Below, piece by piece: positions 1 to 11,315 of a stretch of DNA of 64,000 nucleotides. The notes beneath the pieces are model-generated. The model saw only the letters and a program-made list of their open reading frames with translations, did not search any database and was not told the DNA's origin. The DNA is from Pseudomonas sp. LBUM920 (GTDB lineage Bacteria > Pseudomonadota > Gammaproteobacteria > Pseudomonadales > Pseudomonadaceae), in contig NZ_CP027762.1 of NCBI RefSeq assembly GCF_003852315.1, positions 718,501 to 782,500 of the forward strand, given 5' to 3'. Within the stretch, counting starts at the first letter, position 1. Each line of letters starts with the position of its first letter. A program made the position numbers and the translations under genes.

Positions 1-424
1 CTTGGGTTCGCTGTCGCAACGCCTGTCGGCCAGTGTTGGCCGGGTGAAACTGAACACCGCACTGAAAACCGAAGCCCTGGCGCCTGGTGAAGTGCCGCAG
101 GTCGATGAAGAAGTGGTGGAAACCCCATGGATGCAGATCGACAACGTGTTCTACGAGGCTCGTGGCCAGGCCTGGGCCTTGTCCCACCTGCTGCGCGCCA
201 TCGAAGTCGACTTTGCCGACGTGCTGGCCAAGAAAAACGCCACCGTCAGCGTGCGCCAGATCATTCGTGAGCTGGAGGCCTCGCAGGAGCCGGTGTGGAG
301 CCCTATGATTCTGAACGGCAGTGGCTTTGGCATCCTCGCCAACCACTCGCTGGTCATGGCCAACTATATTTCCCGGGCAAACGCTGCAGTGATCGACTTG
401 CGTCAGCTCCTCAACCAGGGGTGA
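1..424 (+). CDS. DUF2333 family protein, C-terminal part
   Basis: This frame is open from the left edge of the window to a TGA at 422-424, so only about the last 140 residues are present. The visible part matches the C-terminal region of the DUF2333 proteins that precede the nudix, yciH and speA genes in pseudomonads. It is a soluble-looking mixed alpha/beta sequence (IDNVFYEARGQAWALSHLLR) with no catalytic motif I recognise. The function of the family is unknown. The stop overlaps the next start codon, which suggests translational coupling with the nudix gene. The true start lies outside the window. Confidence 0.75.
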   Translation, partial: LGSLSQRLSASVGRVKLNTALKTEALAPGEVPQVDEEVVETPWMQIDNVFYEARGQAWALSHLLRAIEVDFADVLAKKNATVSVRQIIRELEASQEPVWSPMILNGSGFGILANHSLVMANYISRANAAVIDLRQLLNQG

Positions 425-963
425 TGATGGACGCTACTCAAAAGGAGGCCGCGCACCGCGCGGCCTCCGACGCTGAACTGATCGCCTGGGTTGATGAGCA
501 TGACAACCTGCTCGGTACCCTGGTGCGATCCGACCTGCGCCGACGTGGCCTGATCGGCCGTTGCACCTTTATCTTCCTGTTCAATTCTGCCGGTGAGTTG
601 TGTGTGCATCGGCGCACCCTGAGCAAAGCGATGTACCCGGGTTTCTGGGACACCGCAGCGGGCGGCATGGTGGCGGCCGGTGAGAGCTACGCCGATTCGG
701 CGGTCCGTGAGCTGCAAGAAGAGCTCGGCGTTGCGGGCGTGGCGCTGGTCGAGCATGACCATTTCTACTTTGAGGATGGCGACAGCCGGCTCTGGTGCAA
801 ATCCTACTCTGCTGTCTGGGATGGCCCGTTGCGCCTGCAACCGGAAGAGGTGATGGAAGCGCGGTTTTTGCCCATTGACATTGTCCTGCAGGAAGCTGAA
901 CAAAAGCCTTACTGCCCGGACGCTCAAGAGGGCTTGCGGCGCTATCTGGCCTTGCGTCGCTAA
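424..963 (+). CDS. Nudix hydrolase, YfcD-like
   Basis: About 179 residues. The nudix box reads GGMVAAGESYADSAVREL followed by QEELGV, matching the GX5EX7REUXEEXGU pattern with all metal-binding glutamates. The N-terminal part (AWVDEHDNLLGTLVRSDLRR) and the HRRTLSKAMYPGFWDTAAGG stretch are typical of the YfcD/IPP-isomerase-like branch. These enzymes hydrolyse nucleoside-diphosphate-linked or isoprenoid pyrophosphate compounds; the substrate here is unknown. ATG 424 overlaps the preceding stop, and ATG 427 is an equally possible start. The longer frame running upstream is only a reading-through of the neighbouring gene. It is probably cotranscribed with the DUF2333 gene. Confidence 0.85.
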   Translation: MMDATQKEAAHRAASDAELIAWVDEHDNLLGTLVRSDLRRRGLIGRCTFIFLFNSAGELCVHRRTLSKAMYPGFWDTAAGGMVAAGESYADSAVRELQEELGVAGVALVEHDHFYFEDGDSRLWCKSYSAVWDGPLRLQPEEVMEARFLPIDIVLQEAEQKPYCPDAQEGLRRYLALRR

Positions 964-991
964 AGTTGCATAAATTGGCGCTATTTGGCTC

Positions 992-1020
992 TTAGCAAGC
1001 CGGCTTTTTGCCGTTACACT
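992..1020 (+). promoter_or_regulatory. Possible sigma70-type promoter for yciH
   Basis: TTAGCA at 992-997 and TACACT at 1015-1020 are separated by 17 bases. They lie 126 bases before the likely yciH start. This is inferred from consensus resemblance only. It would give a structured leader of over 100 bases. Confidence 0.3.
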
Positions 1021-1034
1021 GCGCGACTTTTCAC

Positions 1035-1082
1035 CCGAACCACCTTTGCGGTTCGGTAGCGCTGCCCCTGCCTGAGTGGGGC
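1035..1082 (+). other. Two consecutive hairpins in the yciH leader
   Basis: The first stem is CCGAACC (1035-1041) with GGTTCGG (1050-1056). The second is GCCCC (1064-1068) with GGGGC (1078-1082). Neither is followed by a T-tract, so they do not look like an intrinsic terminator. They may be leader structure for yciH. Confidence 0.4.
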
Positions 1083-1145
1083 TTCGCGGTCGGTAATGCT
1101 CCTGGTGAGCGCCGATCAGTCTTTGTCCTCCCAAGAGGATTGCCG

Positions 1146-1517
1146 GTGGCCAAAAAAGCCGCATCCTTCGCCGCCCTTGGTGGCCTGGTATTTTCCACCG
1201 ACGCAGGTCGACACTGCCCGGACTGTCGTCAGCCCGTGGATTCGTGCACCTGCAAACAGACCCTGATCCCTGAAGGCGACGGTATTGCGCGCGTGCGACG
1301 CGAGAGCAAAGGCCGTGGCGGCAAGACGGTGACCACCATCACCGGCGTGCCGCTGGCCGAAGATGCCCTGAAGGAACTGGCTACCACGCTGAAAAAGCGC
1401 TGTGGCACCGGTGGCGCGTTGAAAGACGGCGTTATCGAGATCCAGGGCGATCACGTCGAGTTGCTGTTGGCCGAGCTGATCAAGCTGGGTTACAAGGCGA
1501 AGAAATCCGGCGGCTAG
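1146..1517 (+). CDS. yciH: SUI1/YciH family translation factor
   Basis: About 123 residues starting at GTG 1146 (AKKAASFAALGGLVFSTD), with an AGAGGA ribosome-binding site about 7 bases upstream. The frame stays open further upstream, but that part reads through the leader hairpins and does not resemble the family. The N-terminal third has a CPDC...CTC cysteine cluster. The C-terminal SUI1 domain shows GKTVTTITGVP and a CGTGGALKDGVIEIQGDH segment, the basic loop and core of eIF1-like proteins. YciH proteins act on initiation fidelity or stress-related translation in bacteria. It precedes speA in the same orientation. Confidence 0.85.
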   Translation: MAKKAASFAALGGLVFSTDAGRHCPDCRQPVDSCTCKQTLIPEGDGIARVRRESKGRGGKTVTTITGVPLAEDALKELATTLKKRCGTGGALKDGVIEIQGDHVELLLAELIKLGYKAKKSGG

Positions 1518-1521
1518 CAGC

Positions 1522-1589
1522 CTCTGTGAAACCCACCCCGATCGCCGGTTTGCTGAACGCGAACTGTCGTCTCCATGGTTTTCACAGAG
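1522..1589. other. Inverted repeat after yciH
   Basis: CTCTGTGAAACC at 1522-1533 pairs with GGTTTTCACAGAG at 1577-1589 apart from one bulged T, across about 43 bases. It could be a weak terminator for yciH or part of the speA leader. No T-tract follows. Confidence 0.3.
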
Positions 1590-1730
1590 CCTGTTCCTGA
1601 CCGGTGTCTAAACTCTGTCCTGCGAGTGGGGTCTACCTTCCTTACAGGCAAATCGTCATTTTCATTCTTTAGACTTCGCCAGCCTTACAAGAAGGGTGTG
1701 GTGATCTTCGACTTTATATAGGGGACTTCG

Positions 1731-3644
<1,914 letters not shown>

Positions 3645-3663
3645 TCTAAGCTGATAGCAATCT

Positions 3664-3757
3664 AATGTGGGAGCGGGCTTGCTCGCGAAAAGCGGTACAT
3701 CAGTCACACATGTGTTAACTGACCCACCGCCTTCGCGAGCAAGCCCGCTCCCACATT
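3664..3757. repeat. REPIN (two inverted REPs)
   Basis: The left half starts AATGTGGGAGCGGGCTTGC and the right half is its inverse, ending GCAAGCCCGCTCCCACATT. They enclose about 45 bases. It fills the gap between speA and the esterase gene. This is the Pseudomonas extragenic palindrome type. Confidence 0.9.
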
Positions 3758-3799
3758 TAAATCTTCATTTGGCAGTGCCTTGCATGTGGGGTCTGAACG

Positions 3800-4693
3800 A
3801 TGTCGAGCAAATGGCTGCAAGCCTTCACCCTGGCATTCGCCGCATTCCTGGCGGCCTGCTCCCCCATCAAAGTGCTCAACGCACTCACGCCCTCCAGCAC
3901 CTTTACCAAAACCGCCTCCATTGCCTACGGCGATGACCCGCGCCAAACACTCGATGTCTACCGTCCGATCAAGGCATTGCCCAACACCCCGGTCGTGGTG
4001 TTTTTCTACGGCGGCAGCTGGAACAGCGGCGCCAAGGATGACTACGGTTTTGTCGGCGAGGCTCTGGCCTCACGCGGCATTGTGGTGGTGATCGCCGACT
4101 ACCGGCTCTACCCGCAAGTGCGCTACCCCTCGTTTCTGCAGGACAACGCCCAGGCCGTCGCCTGGACTTATCAACACATCGCCGACTACGGCGCTGACCC
4201 CAGGCAGCTGTACCTGATGGGGCACAGCTCCGGCGCCTACAACGCGTCGATGCTGGCGCTGGATCCGCGCTGGCTTAAAGCAGTGAACCTGTCGCCCACA
4301 ATGCTGAAGGGCTGGATCGGCCTGGCCGGGCCGTACGACTTCCTGCCGATTGAAAACCCTGACGTGAAGCCGGTGTTTTTCTTTCCTGACTCACCGCCGG
4401 ATTCCCAGCCGATCAACCATGTCAGCCACGCTGCGCCGCCGAGTCTGTTGATCGCGTCGGTGAGCGACACGCTGGTCAACCCCACGCGCAACACCGGTGG
4501 GTTGGCGAAAAAACTGCGCACAGCGGATGTACCGGTTGAAGTGTTTTACTTCACCAAGACCAGCCACGCGACACTGGTGGCGTCTATCGCTCGGCCCTTA
4601 CGCTGGCTGGCGCCGGTATTGGACCGCGTCACGGCCTTTATCCAAGCCACTGATTCTGCCGATTCAAGCGCCAGGCAATCGCCCACAAAGTAA
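3800..4693 (+). CDS. Lipoprotein alpha/beta-hydrolase (esterase)
   Basis: 297 residues. The N-terminus is a lipoprotein signal (LQAFTLAFAAFLAAC, lipid Cys20), so the enzyme is probably membrane-anchored in the envelope. The fold is that of the BD-FAE/carboxylesterase branch: an oxyanion region VVVFFYGGSWNSG near residue 70, a nucleophile elbow GHSSGA with Ser143, and a late His in TSHATL. An acid residue in the SVSDTLV region is likely. The substrate is unknown. Its 3' end overlaps the convergent MATE gene by 56 bases. No operon partner is visible on the same strand. Confidence 0.85.
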   Translation: MSSKWLQAFTLAFAAFLAACSPIKVLNALTPSSTFTKTASIAYGDDPRQTLDVYRPIKALPNTPVVVFFYGGSWNSGAKDDYGFVGEALASRGIVVVIADYRLYPQVRYPSFLQDNAQAVAWTYQHIADYGADPRQLYLMGHSSGAYNASMLALDPRWLKAVNLSPTMLKGWIGLAGPYDFLPIENPDVKPVFFFPDSPPDSQPINHVSHAAPPSLLIASVSDTLVNPTRNTGGLAKKLRTADVPVEVFYFTKTSHATLVASIARPLRWLAPVLDRVTAFIQATDSADSSARQSPTK

Positions 4694-5975
4694 GGCTGCG
4701 CAGGGCCATGAACAGCAGGAAGGTTATCCACAGGCCGTGGTTGCCGTACGGCTGCAGCGCCCAGGCGAAGGGCAGCAGCATCGCCACGGTGAGCAGCATG
4801 CCGTTGCGCATTTCCCGCGCGCGGGTGGCGCCGATAAACAGACCGTCGAGCAAGTAGCTCCACACCGCAATCAACGGCAGCACGGCCAGATACGGCAGGT
4901 AAATGTCGGCGGTTTCGCGCACGTCGGGGATGTCGGTTTGCATGGCGATAAACAAATGGCCGGCAAAGGTGAACAGCAGCGCGAACCCCACACTGGCGAT
5001 CAGTGACCAGCCGCAGGCAACCACCAGCGAACGGCGCAGCGCCTGCCGATCATGGGCGCCGATGGCATGCCCGCACAGGGCTTCGACGGCATGGGCCAGG
5101 CCGTCCAGGGCATGGGCGGTCAGCAGCAGGCCATTGAGCAGCAGCGCGTTGGCTGCCACGGTGGCGTCGCCCAGGCGCGCGCCTTGCACCGTGATCATGA
5201 AAAACACCGATTGCAGGGCGAGGCTGCGGATGAAAATGTCGCGATTCACCGCCAGCAACGGGCGCCAGCTTTGCCAAACTTTGAGCGCGGCCCAGGCGAT
5301 ATGCCCAGGGTAGACGCGCAGGGCGTTTTGCGTCAGGGCCAGGCCGAGCAGGGCGCCGGTCCATTCGGCAATGACTGACGCACGTGCGGAGCCGACCACG
5401 CCCCACTCCAGGCCGAGAACGAACCACAGGTTCAAAGCGATGTTGACCAGGTTGGTGGTCAACAGAATCGCCAGCGGCGCGCGGGCGTTTTGCGTCCCCA
5501 GGAACCAGCCCACCAACGCGTAGCTGGCCAGGGCGGCGGGCAGGCCGAACAGGCGCGTGTGGAAAAACTCGCGGGTCAGCTGATTGAGTTCGGGAGAGGG
5601 TTGCATCCACTCCAACGCCAGGTGGCTCAGCGGAATGCCGACGGTGCCCAGCAACATCGCCAACCCCAGTGCCAGCAGCAGGCCTTGCAGCAGGATTTGC
5701 CGCAGCGCCGCGCCGTCATTGCGCCCGGCGGCCTGGGCAGCGAACCCGGTGGAGCCCATGCGCAGAAAGCCCATGGCCCAGGCGAGGAAGGTGTACAGGC
5801 TGGCACCGACGGCCACGGCGCCCAACTGGTGGGCGTGGGGCAGGTGGCCGATGACCATGCTGTCGACCAGGGCCACCAGCGGCACCGAAATATTTGACAG
5901 GATCATCGGCGCGGCCAGCGCCCAGACGCGACGGTGGGTGGGGCGGTGGCGCCAGTCGGTGAGCAGGGTAGTCAT
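4638..5975 (-). CDS. MATE family efflux transporter (DinF-like)
   Basis: About 445 residues starting at ATG 5975 (MTTLLTDWRHRPTHRRVW), with AGGAG-like bases just upstream. The longer frame reads into a REPIN and was not used. About 12 hydrophobic helices form the two MATE bundles; the opening ALAAPMILSNISVPLVALVD is typical of the DinF branch. MATE proteins export cationic drugs or metabolites using Na+ or H+ gradients. The 3' end overlaps the convergent esterase gene over 4638-4693. Confidence 0.88.
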   Translation of the reverse strand: MTTLLTDWRHRPTHRRVWALAAPMILSNISVPLVALVDSMVIGHLPHAHQLGAVAVGASLYTFLAWAMGFLRMGSTGFAAQAAGRNDGAALRQILLQGLLLALGLAMLLGTVGIPLSHLALEWMQPSPELNQLTREFFHTRLFGLPAALASYALVGWFLGTQNARAPLAILLTTNLVNIALNLWFVLGLEWGVVGSARASVIAEWTGALLGLALTQNALRVYPGHIAWAALKVWQSWRPLLAVNRDIFIRSLALQSVFFMITVQGARLGDATVAANALLLNGLLLTAHALDGLAHAVEALCGHAIGAHDRQALRRSLVVACGWSLIASVGFALLFTFAGHLFIAMQTDIPDVRETADIYLPYLAVLPLIAVWSYLLDGLFIGATRAREMRNGMLLTVAMLLPFAWALQPYGNHGLWITFLLFMALRSLTLWAIAWRLNRQNQWLG

Positions 5976-6031
5976 GGAGGCTCCTTTGGGGGAGCGGTAT
6001 TGTAACTGGCCCCCCGCTGCACCGCAGAACC

Positions 6032-6124
6032 AATGTGGGAGCGGGCTTGCCTGCGATGGCGGACTGTCAGTCAAAATAGTGATAGCAGACACACCGCTAT
6101 CGCAGGCAAGCCAGCTCCCACATT
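6032..6124. repeat. REPIN
   Basis: AATGTGGGAGCGGGCTTGCC at the left and GGCAAGCCAGCTCCCACATT at the right, inverted, with about 50 bases between. It lies between the divergent MATE and alpha-2-macroglobulin genes. The remaining 150 bases up to 6275 must hold the yfhM promoter; a GATATATAG box near 6230 is the only candidate I see. Confidence 0.9.
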
Positions 6125-6274
6125 TTGATCTCCAGCAGCTGTGGGATTTGGCTGGGATAAGCGAGGATCAAGAACCAAAGCACCCTCCGTCGGTCAATGT
6201 GACCAGCACCTCATCGGCCCCTCGCAGGCTGATATATAGTTCACCCCTCGGACCCCTCTCACTACGAGTGCCCC

Positions 6275-9200
6275 ATGCTTAACAAAGGACTGTTCCTGGC
6301 CTGCGCGCTGGCCCTGCTGAGCGCCTGCGATTCCTCCGATAAACCGGCTGCCCCGACCGCTCCTGCGGCGGCGACGGTTGCACCCAAGCCGGCGAAAGCG
6401 GCGGTGGATGTGGCAGCGCTGAAACAGCGCTATGCCGGCCGTGAGTTGAGCGTGGTGGACGTGTCCGAAGTCCAGTTGGACGGGGCAAGCACGCTGTCGG
6501 TGAGCTTTTCCATCCCGTTGGACCCCGAGCAGAAATTCGCCGACAAAGTCCACCTGGTGGACAGCAAGTCCGGCAAGGTCGATGGCGCCTGGGAGCTGTC
6601 CGATAACCTGATGGAGCTGCGCCTGCGCCACCTCGAGCCGCAGCGCAAACTGGTGCTGACCGTCGATGCCGGAGTCAAGGCGGTCAACGACAACAAGCTC
6701 GCCGCCGAGTACACCGCGCGCCTGGAAACCCGTGACCTGCAAGCCACGGTCGGCTTTGCCAGCCGCGGCACGTTGTTGCCGACGCGCCTGGCCGAAGGCC
6801 TGCCGGTGATTGCGCTGAACGTTGACAAGATCGATGTCGAGTTTTTCCGTATCAAGCCCGAATCGCTGCCCTCGTTCCTCGCGCAGTGGGGGCGTAACAC
6901 CAGCCTGCAGAGTTATGAGTCGCGCGAACTGTTACCGATGGCCGACCTGGTCTACGGCGGCCGCTTCGACCTGAACCCGGCGCGCAATACGCGCGAAACC
7001 CTGTTGCTGCCGATCGCCGGCCTCAAGCAATTGCAGCAGCCGGGCGTGTACCTGGCGGTGATGCGCGCCTCGGGCACCTACAACTATTCGCAACCGGCCA
7101 CGCTGTTCACGTTGAGTGATATCGGCCTGTCGGTGCACCGCTATGCCAATCGCCTGGATGTGTTTACCCAGGCGCTCGAAGGTGGCAAGGCGCTGGAGGG
7201 CGTGGACCTCGAAGTGCTGGATGCCGAAGGCCGTGTGCTGGGCCAGGGCAAGACCGAAAAGGGTGGCCATGCCGAGTTGCCGTTGCCGAAAAAAGCCCAG
7301 GTGTTGCTGGCCAGGCTTGGCGAACAGACCAGCCTGCTGCGTCTGGACAGCGCTGCGCTGGACCTGGCCGAGTTCGATATCGGCGGCCAGCCGGCGCACC
7401 CACTGCAGTTTTTTGTGTTCGGCCCACGTGACCTGTATCGCCCCGGTGAAACCGTGCTGCTCAACGCTTTGTTGCGCGACAAGGATGGCAATGCCGTCAA
7501 GCCGCAACCGGTGAGCGTGGAGGTGCGCCGGCCGGATGAGCAGGTCAGCCGCAAGTTCGTGTGGGATGCCGATGCGTCGGGCCTCTATCAGTATCAATTG
7601 CAGTTGGCCGGTGAAGCGCCGACCGGGCGCTGGCAACTGGTGTTCGACCTGGGCGACGGCAAGCCGCAGCTGTATGAGTTTCTTGTCGAAGACTTCCTGC
7701 CCGAGCGCCTGGCGCTGGAACTCAAGGGCAGTGACACAGCCTTGAGCCCGGCGGATAACCCGGTGATTCACGTCAATGGTCGCTACCTCTACGGCGCACC
7801 GGCATCGGGCAACCGCGTCAGCGGGCAAGTGTATGTGCGCCCGTTGCGCGAGGCCGTCAAATCGCTGCCGGGCTACCAGTTCGGCTCCGTCACCGAAGAA
7901 GAACTGAGTCAGGATTTCGAGCTGGACGAAAGCGTGCTCGACGCCAAGGGCCAGGAAGACCTGACGCTGGAAAGCAAATGGGCCGAGGCCAAGTCACCCC
8001 TGCAACTGATCGTGCAAGCCAGCCTGCAAGAGTCAGGTGGGCGCCCGATCACTCGGCGCCTGGTGCAGCCGATCTGGCCGGCCGAGCAACTGCCGGGCCT
8101 GCGTGGTTTGTTTGATGGCAAGGAAACCAACGGCGATGGCCCAGCGGAATTCGAAGTGCTGCTGGCCAACCAGGACGGGCAGAAACTCGCCGCGCAAAAC
8201 CTCAAGGTGCGCCTGGTGCGTGAGCGCCGCGACTACTACTGGAACTACTCGGAAAGCGACGGCTGGAGTTACCACTTCAACGAGAAATTCCTCAACCTCG
8301 ACGAGCAGACCCTGAATATCAAGGCTGGCGACACCGCCAAGGTCAGCTTCCAGGTCGAGTGGGGCCCGTACCGTGTCGAGGTCGAAGACCCGCAAACCGG
8401 GCTGGTCAGCAGCCTGCGTTTCTGGGCCGGTTACCAGGCCCAGGACAACACCGAAGGCGGTGCCGTGCGCCCCGACCAAGTCAAATTGGCGTTGGATAAA
8501 CCGGCGTATGGCGATGGCGATACCGCCAATGTCACCGTCACGCCACCGGCAGCCGGTAAAGGCTACCTGCTGGTGGAATCCAGTGAAGGGCCGCTGTGGT
8601 GGCAGGAAATCGATGTGCCGGCCGAAGGCAAAAGCTTCGCCGTGAAGCTCGACCCCAAATGGTCGCGCCATGACCTGTACGTCAGCGCGCTGGTGATTCG
8701 TCCGGGTGAGCGCAAAGCCAATATCACGCCTAAACGGGCCGTGGGTTTGCTGCACCTGCCATTGGATCGCACCCAGCGCAAACTCGGCCTGACCCTCACC
8801 GCGCCGGAAAAAATGCGCCCCAAACAACCGCTGACGGTGAAGATCGCCGCCAAGAACGCCGACGGCAGCGTGCCCAAGCAGGTGCATGTGCTGCTGGCGG
8901 CCGTGGACGTGGGCATCCTCAATATCACCGAATACCCGACACCGGACCCATACTCCAGCCTGTTTGATCGCAAGGCCTATGGCGTGGACCAGTTCGATAT
9001 CTACGGCCAGTTGATCGAGGCCGGCCAGGGCCGTTTGGCCAGCCTGGCCTTCGGTGGTGATGCGGCGCTGGCCAAGGGCGGCAAGCGCCCGGATACCAGC
9101 GTGACCATTGTGGCGTTGCAGAGCGCGCCCGTGACGTTGAATGAACAGGGCGAGGGCGAAGTCAGCGTCAATATCCCCGACTTCAATGGCCAATTGCGCC

Positions 9201-11176
9201 TGATGGCCCAAGCCTGGAGCGATGACCGTTATGGCATGGCCGAAGGCAAGACGGTGATTGCCGCGCCGCTGATTGCCGAGCTGTCGGCGCCGCGCTTTCT
9301 CGCCGGTGGTGACCAGACCACGTTAGCGCTGGACCTGTCCAACCTGTCGGGCACAGCGCAGAAACTCGATGTGCAATTGAGCACTGAAGGGCAACTGGAG
9401 CTGGTCAACAGCGGCGCGCAGTCCGTTGAACTCAAGCAAGGCCAGCGCACCACCTTGCGCATCCCGGTCAAAGCCTGGGGCGGGTTAGGGCAGGGCAAGG
9501 TCAAGGTCACCGTAAATGGCCTCGACCTGCCGGGCGAAAACCTGCCGCCGTTCAGCCGCGAGTGGACCCTGGGTGTGCGCCCGGCCTACCCGGCGCTGCT
9601 CAAGCATTACCGCGCAGTGCTCAAGGATCAGCCGTGGAGCTTGCCGGTCGGCAGCCTGGACCTGTTCGATGCCTCGGGGCGCGAAGCGCTGTTGAGCCTG
9701 TCGAGCCGGCCGCCGCTGAACCTCGGCGCGCAGATCAGTGCACTCAAGGCTTATCCTTATGGCTGCCTCGAGCAGACCGCCAGCGGCCTGTATCCGTCGC
9801 TGTATGCCGACGCCGCCCTGCTCAAGCGCCTGGACGTCAAGGGCGAGTCGGAGAGCGAACGCAAACGCAAGATCGAGCTCGGCATCGAGCGCCTGTTGGG
9901 CATGCAGCGCTACAACGGCAGCTTTGGTTTGTGGGGCGCCGACGGCGAAGAGGAGTATTGGCTGACTGCTTATGTCACCGACTTCCTGCTGCGCGCCCGC
10001 GACCAGGGCTTTGCCGTGCCGCCTGAAGCACTGAAGAAAGCCAGCGAACGCCTGCTGCGCTACGTGCAGGAACGCAACCTGATCGAAGTGGATTACAGCG
10101 ACAACGCCGACCACACCCGCTTTGCCGTGCAGGCCTATGCCGGCATGGTGCTGGCGCGCAGTCAGCAAGCGCCATTGGGCGCGTTGCGCAGTATCTTCGA
10201 GCGCCGCAGCGAGGCGCGCTCCGGGTTGCCGTTGGTGCAGTTGTCCATTGCCCTGCAAAAAATGGGCGACCAGCCACGTGCCGATCAAGCCTTGCTTGCC
10301 GGCCTGGCGGCGCAACGCAATGCCAACGAGTGGCTGGCCGACTACGGCAGCCCGCTGCGTGATCAGGCGATGATCCTGGCATTGCTTGAAGAAAACGACT
10401 TGGCCAAGGGCAAGCGCGAGGAGCGTTTGTTTACGCTCTCGGACCAGTTGGCCGCCAGCCCATATCTCTCGACTCAGGAGCGTAATTCACTGTTCCTGGC
10501 CGGGCGCCTCGGGTTTTCCCAGCCAGAGTCGAACTGGCAGGTGTCGCTGACCGGCAGTGGCGGTGTGCAAACGTTGAACAACCAACAATCGACGCTGGCG
10601 TTGGATGGCAAGCAGCTGTCCAGCGACCTGACCCTGAGCAATCAGGGCGAGGCGCCGGTTTACCAGCAACTGACGATCTCGGGTTACCCCCAAGTGCCAC
10701 CGGCACCGGGCGGCGACAACCTGAGTATCCGCCGCGAATACCTGGGCATGAATGGCCAGCCGTTGAACCTGCATAACGTCAACAGCGGTGATTTGGTGCT
10801 GGTGCATGTGGCGGTCAGCGCCAAGCAGCGTGTACCGGACGCGTTGGTGGTTGACCTGTTGCCGGCTGGCCTGGAGCTGGAGAACCAGAACCTGGCACAA
10901 AGTGCAGCCAGCCTGGAAAACGCCAGCAGCCAGGTGAAGGAGTGGCGCGAGTCGATGCAGAACGCGTCGCTCAAGCACCAGGAGTTCCGCGATGACCGCT
11001 ATGTGGCGGCGATGAACCTGGAGGGTTATGGCGCCACCACGCACTTGTTGTACCTGGCGCGTGCGGTGACGCCGGGGACTTATCGCGTGCCGCCGCCGCA
11101 GGTGGAGTCGATGTATCGGCCGAACTGGCAAGCGGTGGGGGAGACGCCGGCGGATCTGGTGATCAAGGGGCGCTGA
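6275..11176 (+). CDS. yfhM: Alpha-2-macroglobulin family lipoprotein
   Basis: 1633 residues, the usual size of bacterial alpha-2-macroglobulins. The signal MLNKGLFLACALALLSAC gives a lipid Cys18, followed by a Pro/Ala-rich linker. A long series of macroglobulin beta-domains follows, then the thioester motif YGCLEQ with Cys1164 and Gln1167, then an alpha-helical thioester-domain barrel and a C-terminal receptor-like domain. The family traps attacking proteases in the periplasm through a Cys-Gln thioester and is thought to work with PbpC in repairing breached peptidoglycan. pbpC lies just downstream here on the same strand, although a small opposite-strand gene sits between. Confidence 0.93.
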   Translation: MLNKGLFLACALALLSACDSSDKPAAPTAPAAATVAPKPAKAAVDVAALKQRYAGRELSVVDVSEVQLDGASTLSVSFSIPLDPEQKFADKVHLVDSKSGKVDGAWELSDNLMELRLRHLEPQRKLVLTVDAGVKAVNDNKLAAEYTARLETRDLQATVGFASRGTLLPTRLAEGLPVIALNVDKIDVEFFRIKPESLPSFLAQWGRNTSLQSYESRELLPMADLVYGGRFDLNPARNTRETLLLPIAGLKQLQQPGVYLAVMRASGTYNYSQPATLFTLSDIGLSVHRYANRLDVFTQALEGGKALEGVDLEVLDAEGRVLGQGKTEKGGHAELPLPKKAQVLLARLGEQTSLLRLDSAALDLAEFDIGGQPAHPLQFFVFGPRDLYRPGETVLLNALLRDKDGNAVKPQPVSVEVRRPDEQVSRKFVWDADASGLYQYQLQLAGEAPTGRWQLVFDLGDGKPQLYEFLVEDFLPERLALELKGSDTALSPADNPVIHVNGRYLYGAPASGNRVSGQVYVRPLREAVKSLPGYQFGSVTEEELSQDFELDESVLDAKGQEDLTLESKWAEAKSPLQLIVQASLQESGGRPITRRLVQPIWPAEQLPGLRGLFDGKETNGDGPAEFEVLLANQDGQKLAAQNLKVRLVRERRDYYWNYSESDGWSYHFNEKFLNLDEQTLNIKAGDTAKVSFQVEWGPYRVEVEDPQTGLVSSLRFWAGYQAQDNTEGGAVRPDQVKLALDKPAYGDGDTANVTVTPPAAGKGYLLVESSEGPLWWQEIDVPAEGKSFAVKLDPKWSRHDLYVSALVIRPGERKANITPKRAVGLLHLPLDRTQRKLGLTLTAPEKMRPKQPLTVKIAAKNADGSVPKQVHVLLAAVDVGILNITEYPTPDPYSSLFDRKAYGVDQFDIYGQLIEAGQGRLASLAFGGDAALAKGGKRPDTSVTIVALQSAPVTLNEQGEGEVSVNIPDFNGQLRLMAQAWSDDRYGMAEGKTVIAAPLIAELSAPRFLAGGDQTTLALDLSNLSGTAQKLDVQLSTEGQLELVNSGAQSVELKQGQRTTLRIPVKAWGGLGQGKVKVTVNGLDLPGENLPPFSREWTLGVRPAYPALLKHYRAVLKDQPWSLPVGSLDLFDASGREALLSLSSRPPLNLGAQISALKAYPYGCLEQTASGLYPSLYADAALLKRLDVKGESESERKRKIELGIERLLGMQRYNGSFGLWGADGEEEYWLTAYVTDFLLRARDQGFAVPPEALKKASERLLRYVQERNLIEVDYSDNADHTRFAVQAYAGMVLARSQQAPLGALRSIFERRSEARSGLPLVQLSIALQKMGDQPRADQALLAGLAAQRNANEWLADYGSPLRDQAMILALLEENDLAKGKREERLFTLSDQLAASPYLSTQERNSLFLAGRLGFSQPESNWQVSLTGSGGVQTLNNQQSTLALDGKQLSSDLTLSNQGEAPVYQQLTISGYPQVPPAPGGDNLSIRREYLGMNGQPLNLHNVNSGDLVLVHVAVSAKQRVPDALVVDLLPAGLELENQNLAQSAASLENASSQVKEWRESMQNASLKHQEFRDDRYVAAMNLEGYGATTHLLYLARAVTPGTYRVPPPQVESMYRPNWQAVGETPADLVIKGR

Positions 11177-11201
11177 TACCTGGCGGTAGGCACTCGGTTC
11201 A

Positions 11202-11294
11202 AATGTGAGAGCTGGCTTATCCGCGATGGCGGCGGGTCAGCCGGCACATTTTGGTGTCTGATAGATCGCTATCGCAGGCAATCCAGCCCCTACA
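11202..11294. repeat. Degenerate REPIN
   Basis: AATGTGAGAGCTGGCTTATC at the left and ATCGCAGGCAATCCAGCCCC at the right are recognisable but eroded halves of the same palindrome. It lies between yfhM and the convergent small membrane gene. Confidence 0.75.
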
Positions 11295-11315
11295 GGGGAG
11301 TGGGGGGTTGTGAGG

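Noticed and set aside
403..1164. 253-codon minus-strand frame opposite the nudix gene
   Set aside because: Antisense shadow of the nudix gene; no homologous features.
8033..9211. 392-codon minus-strand frame inside yfhM
   Set aside because: Antisense shadow with no family features.
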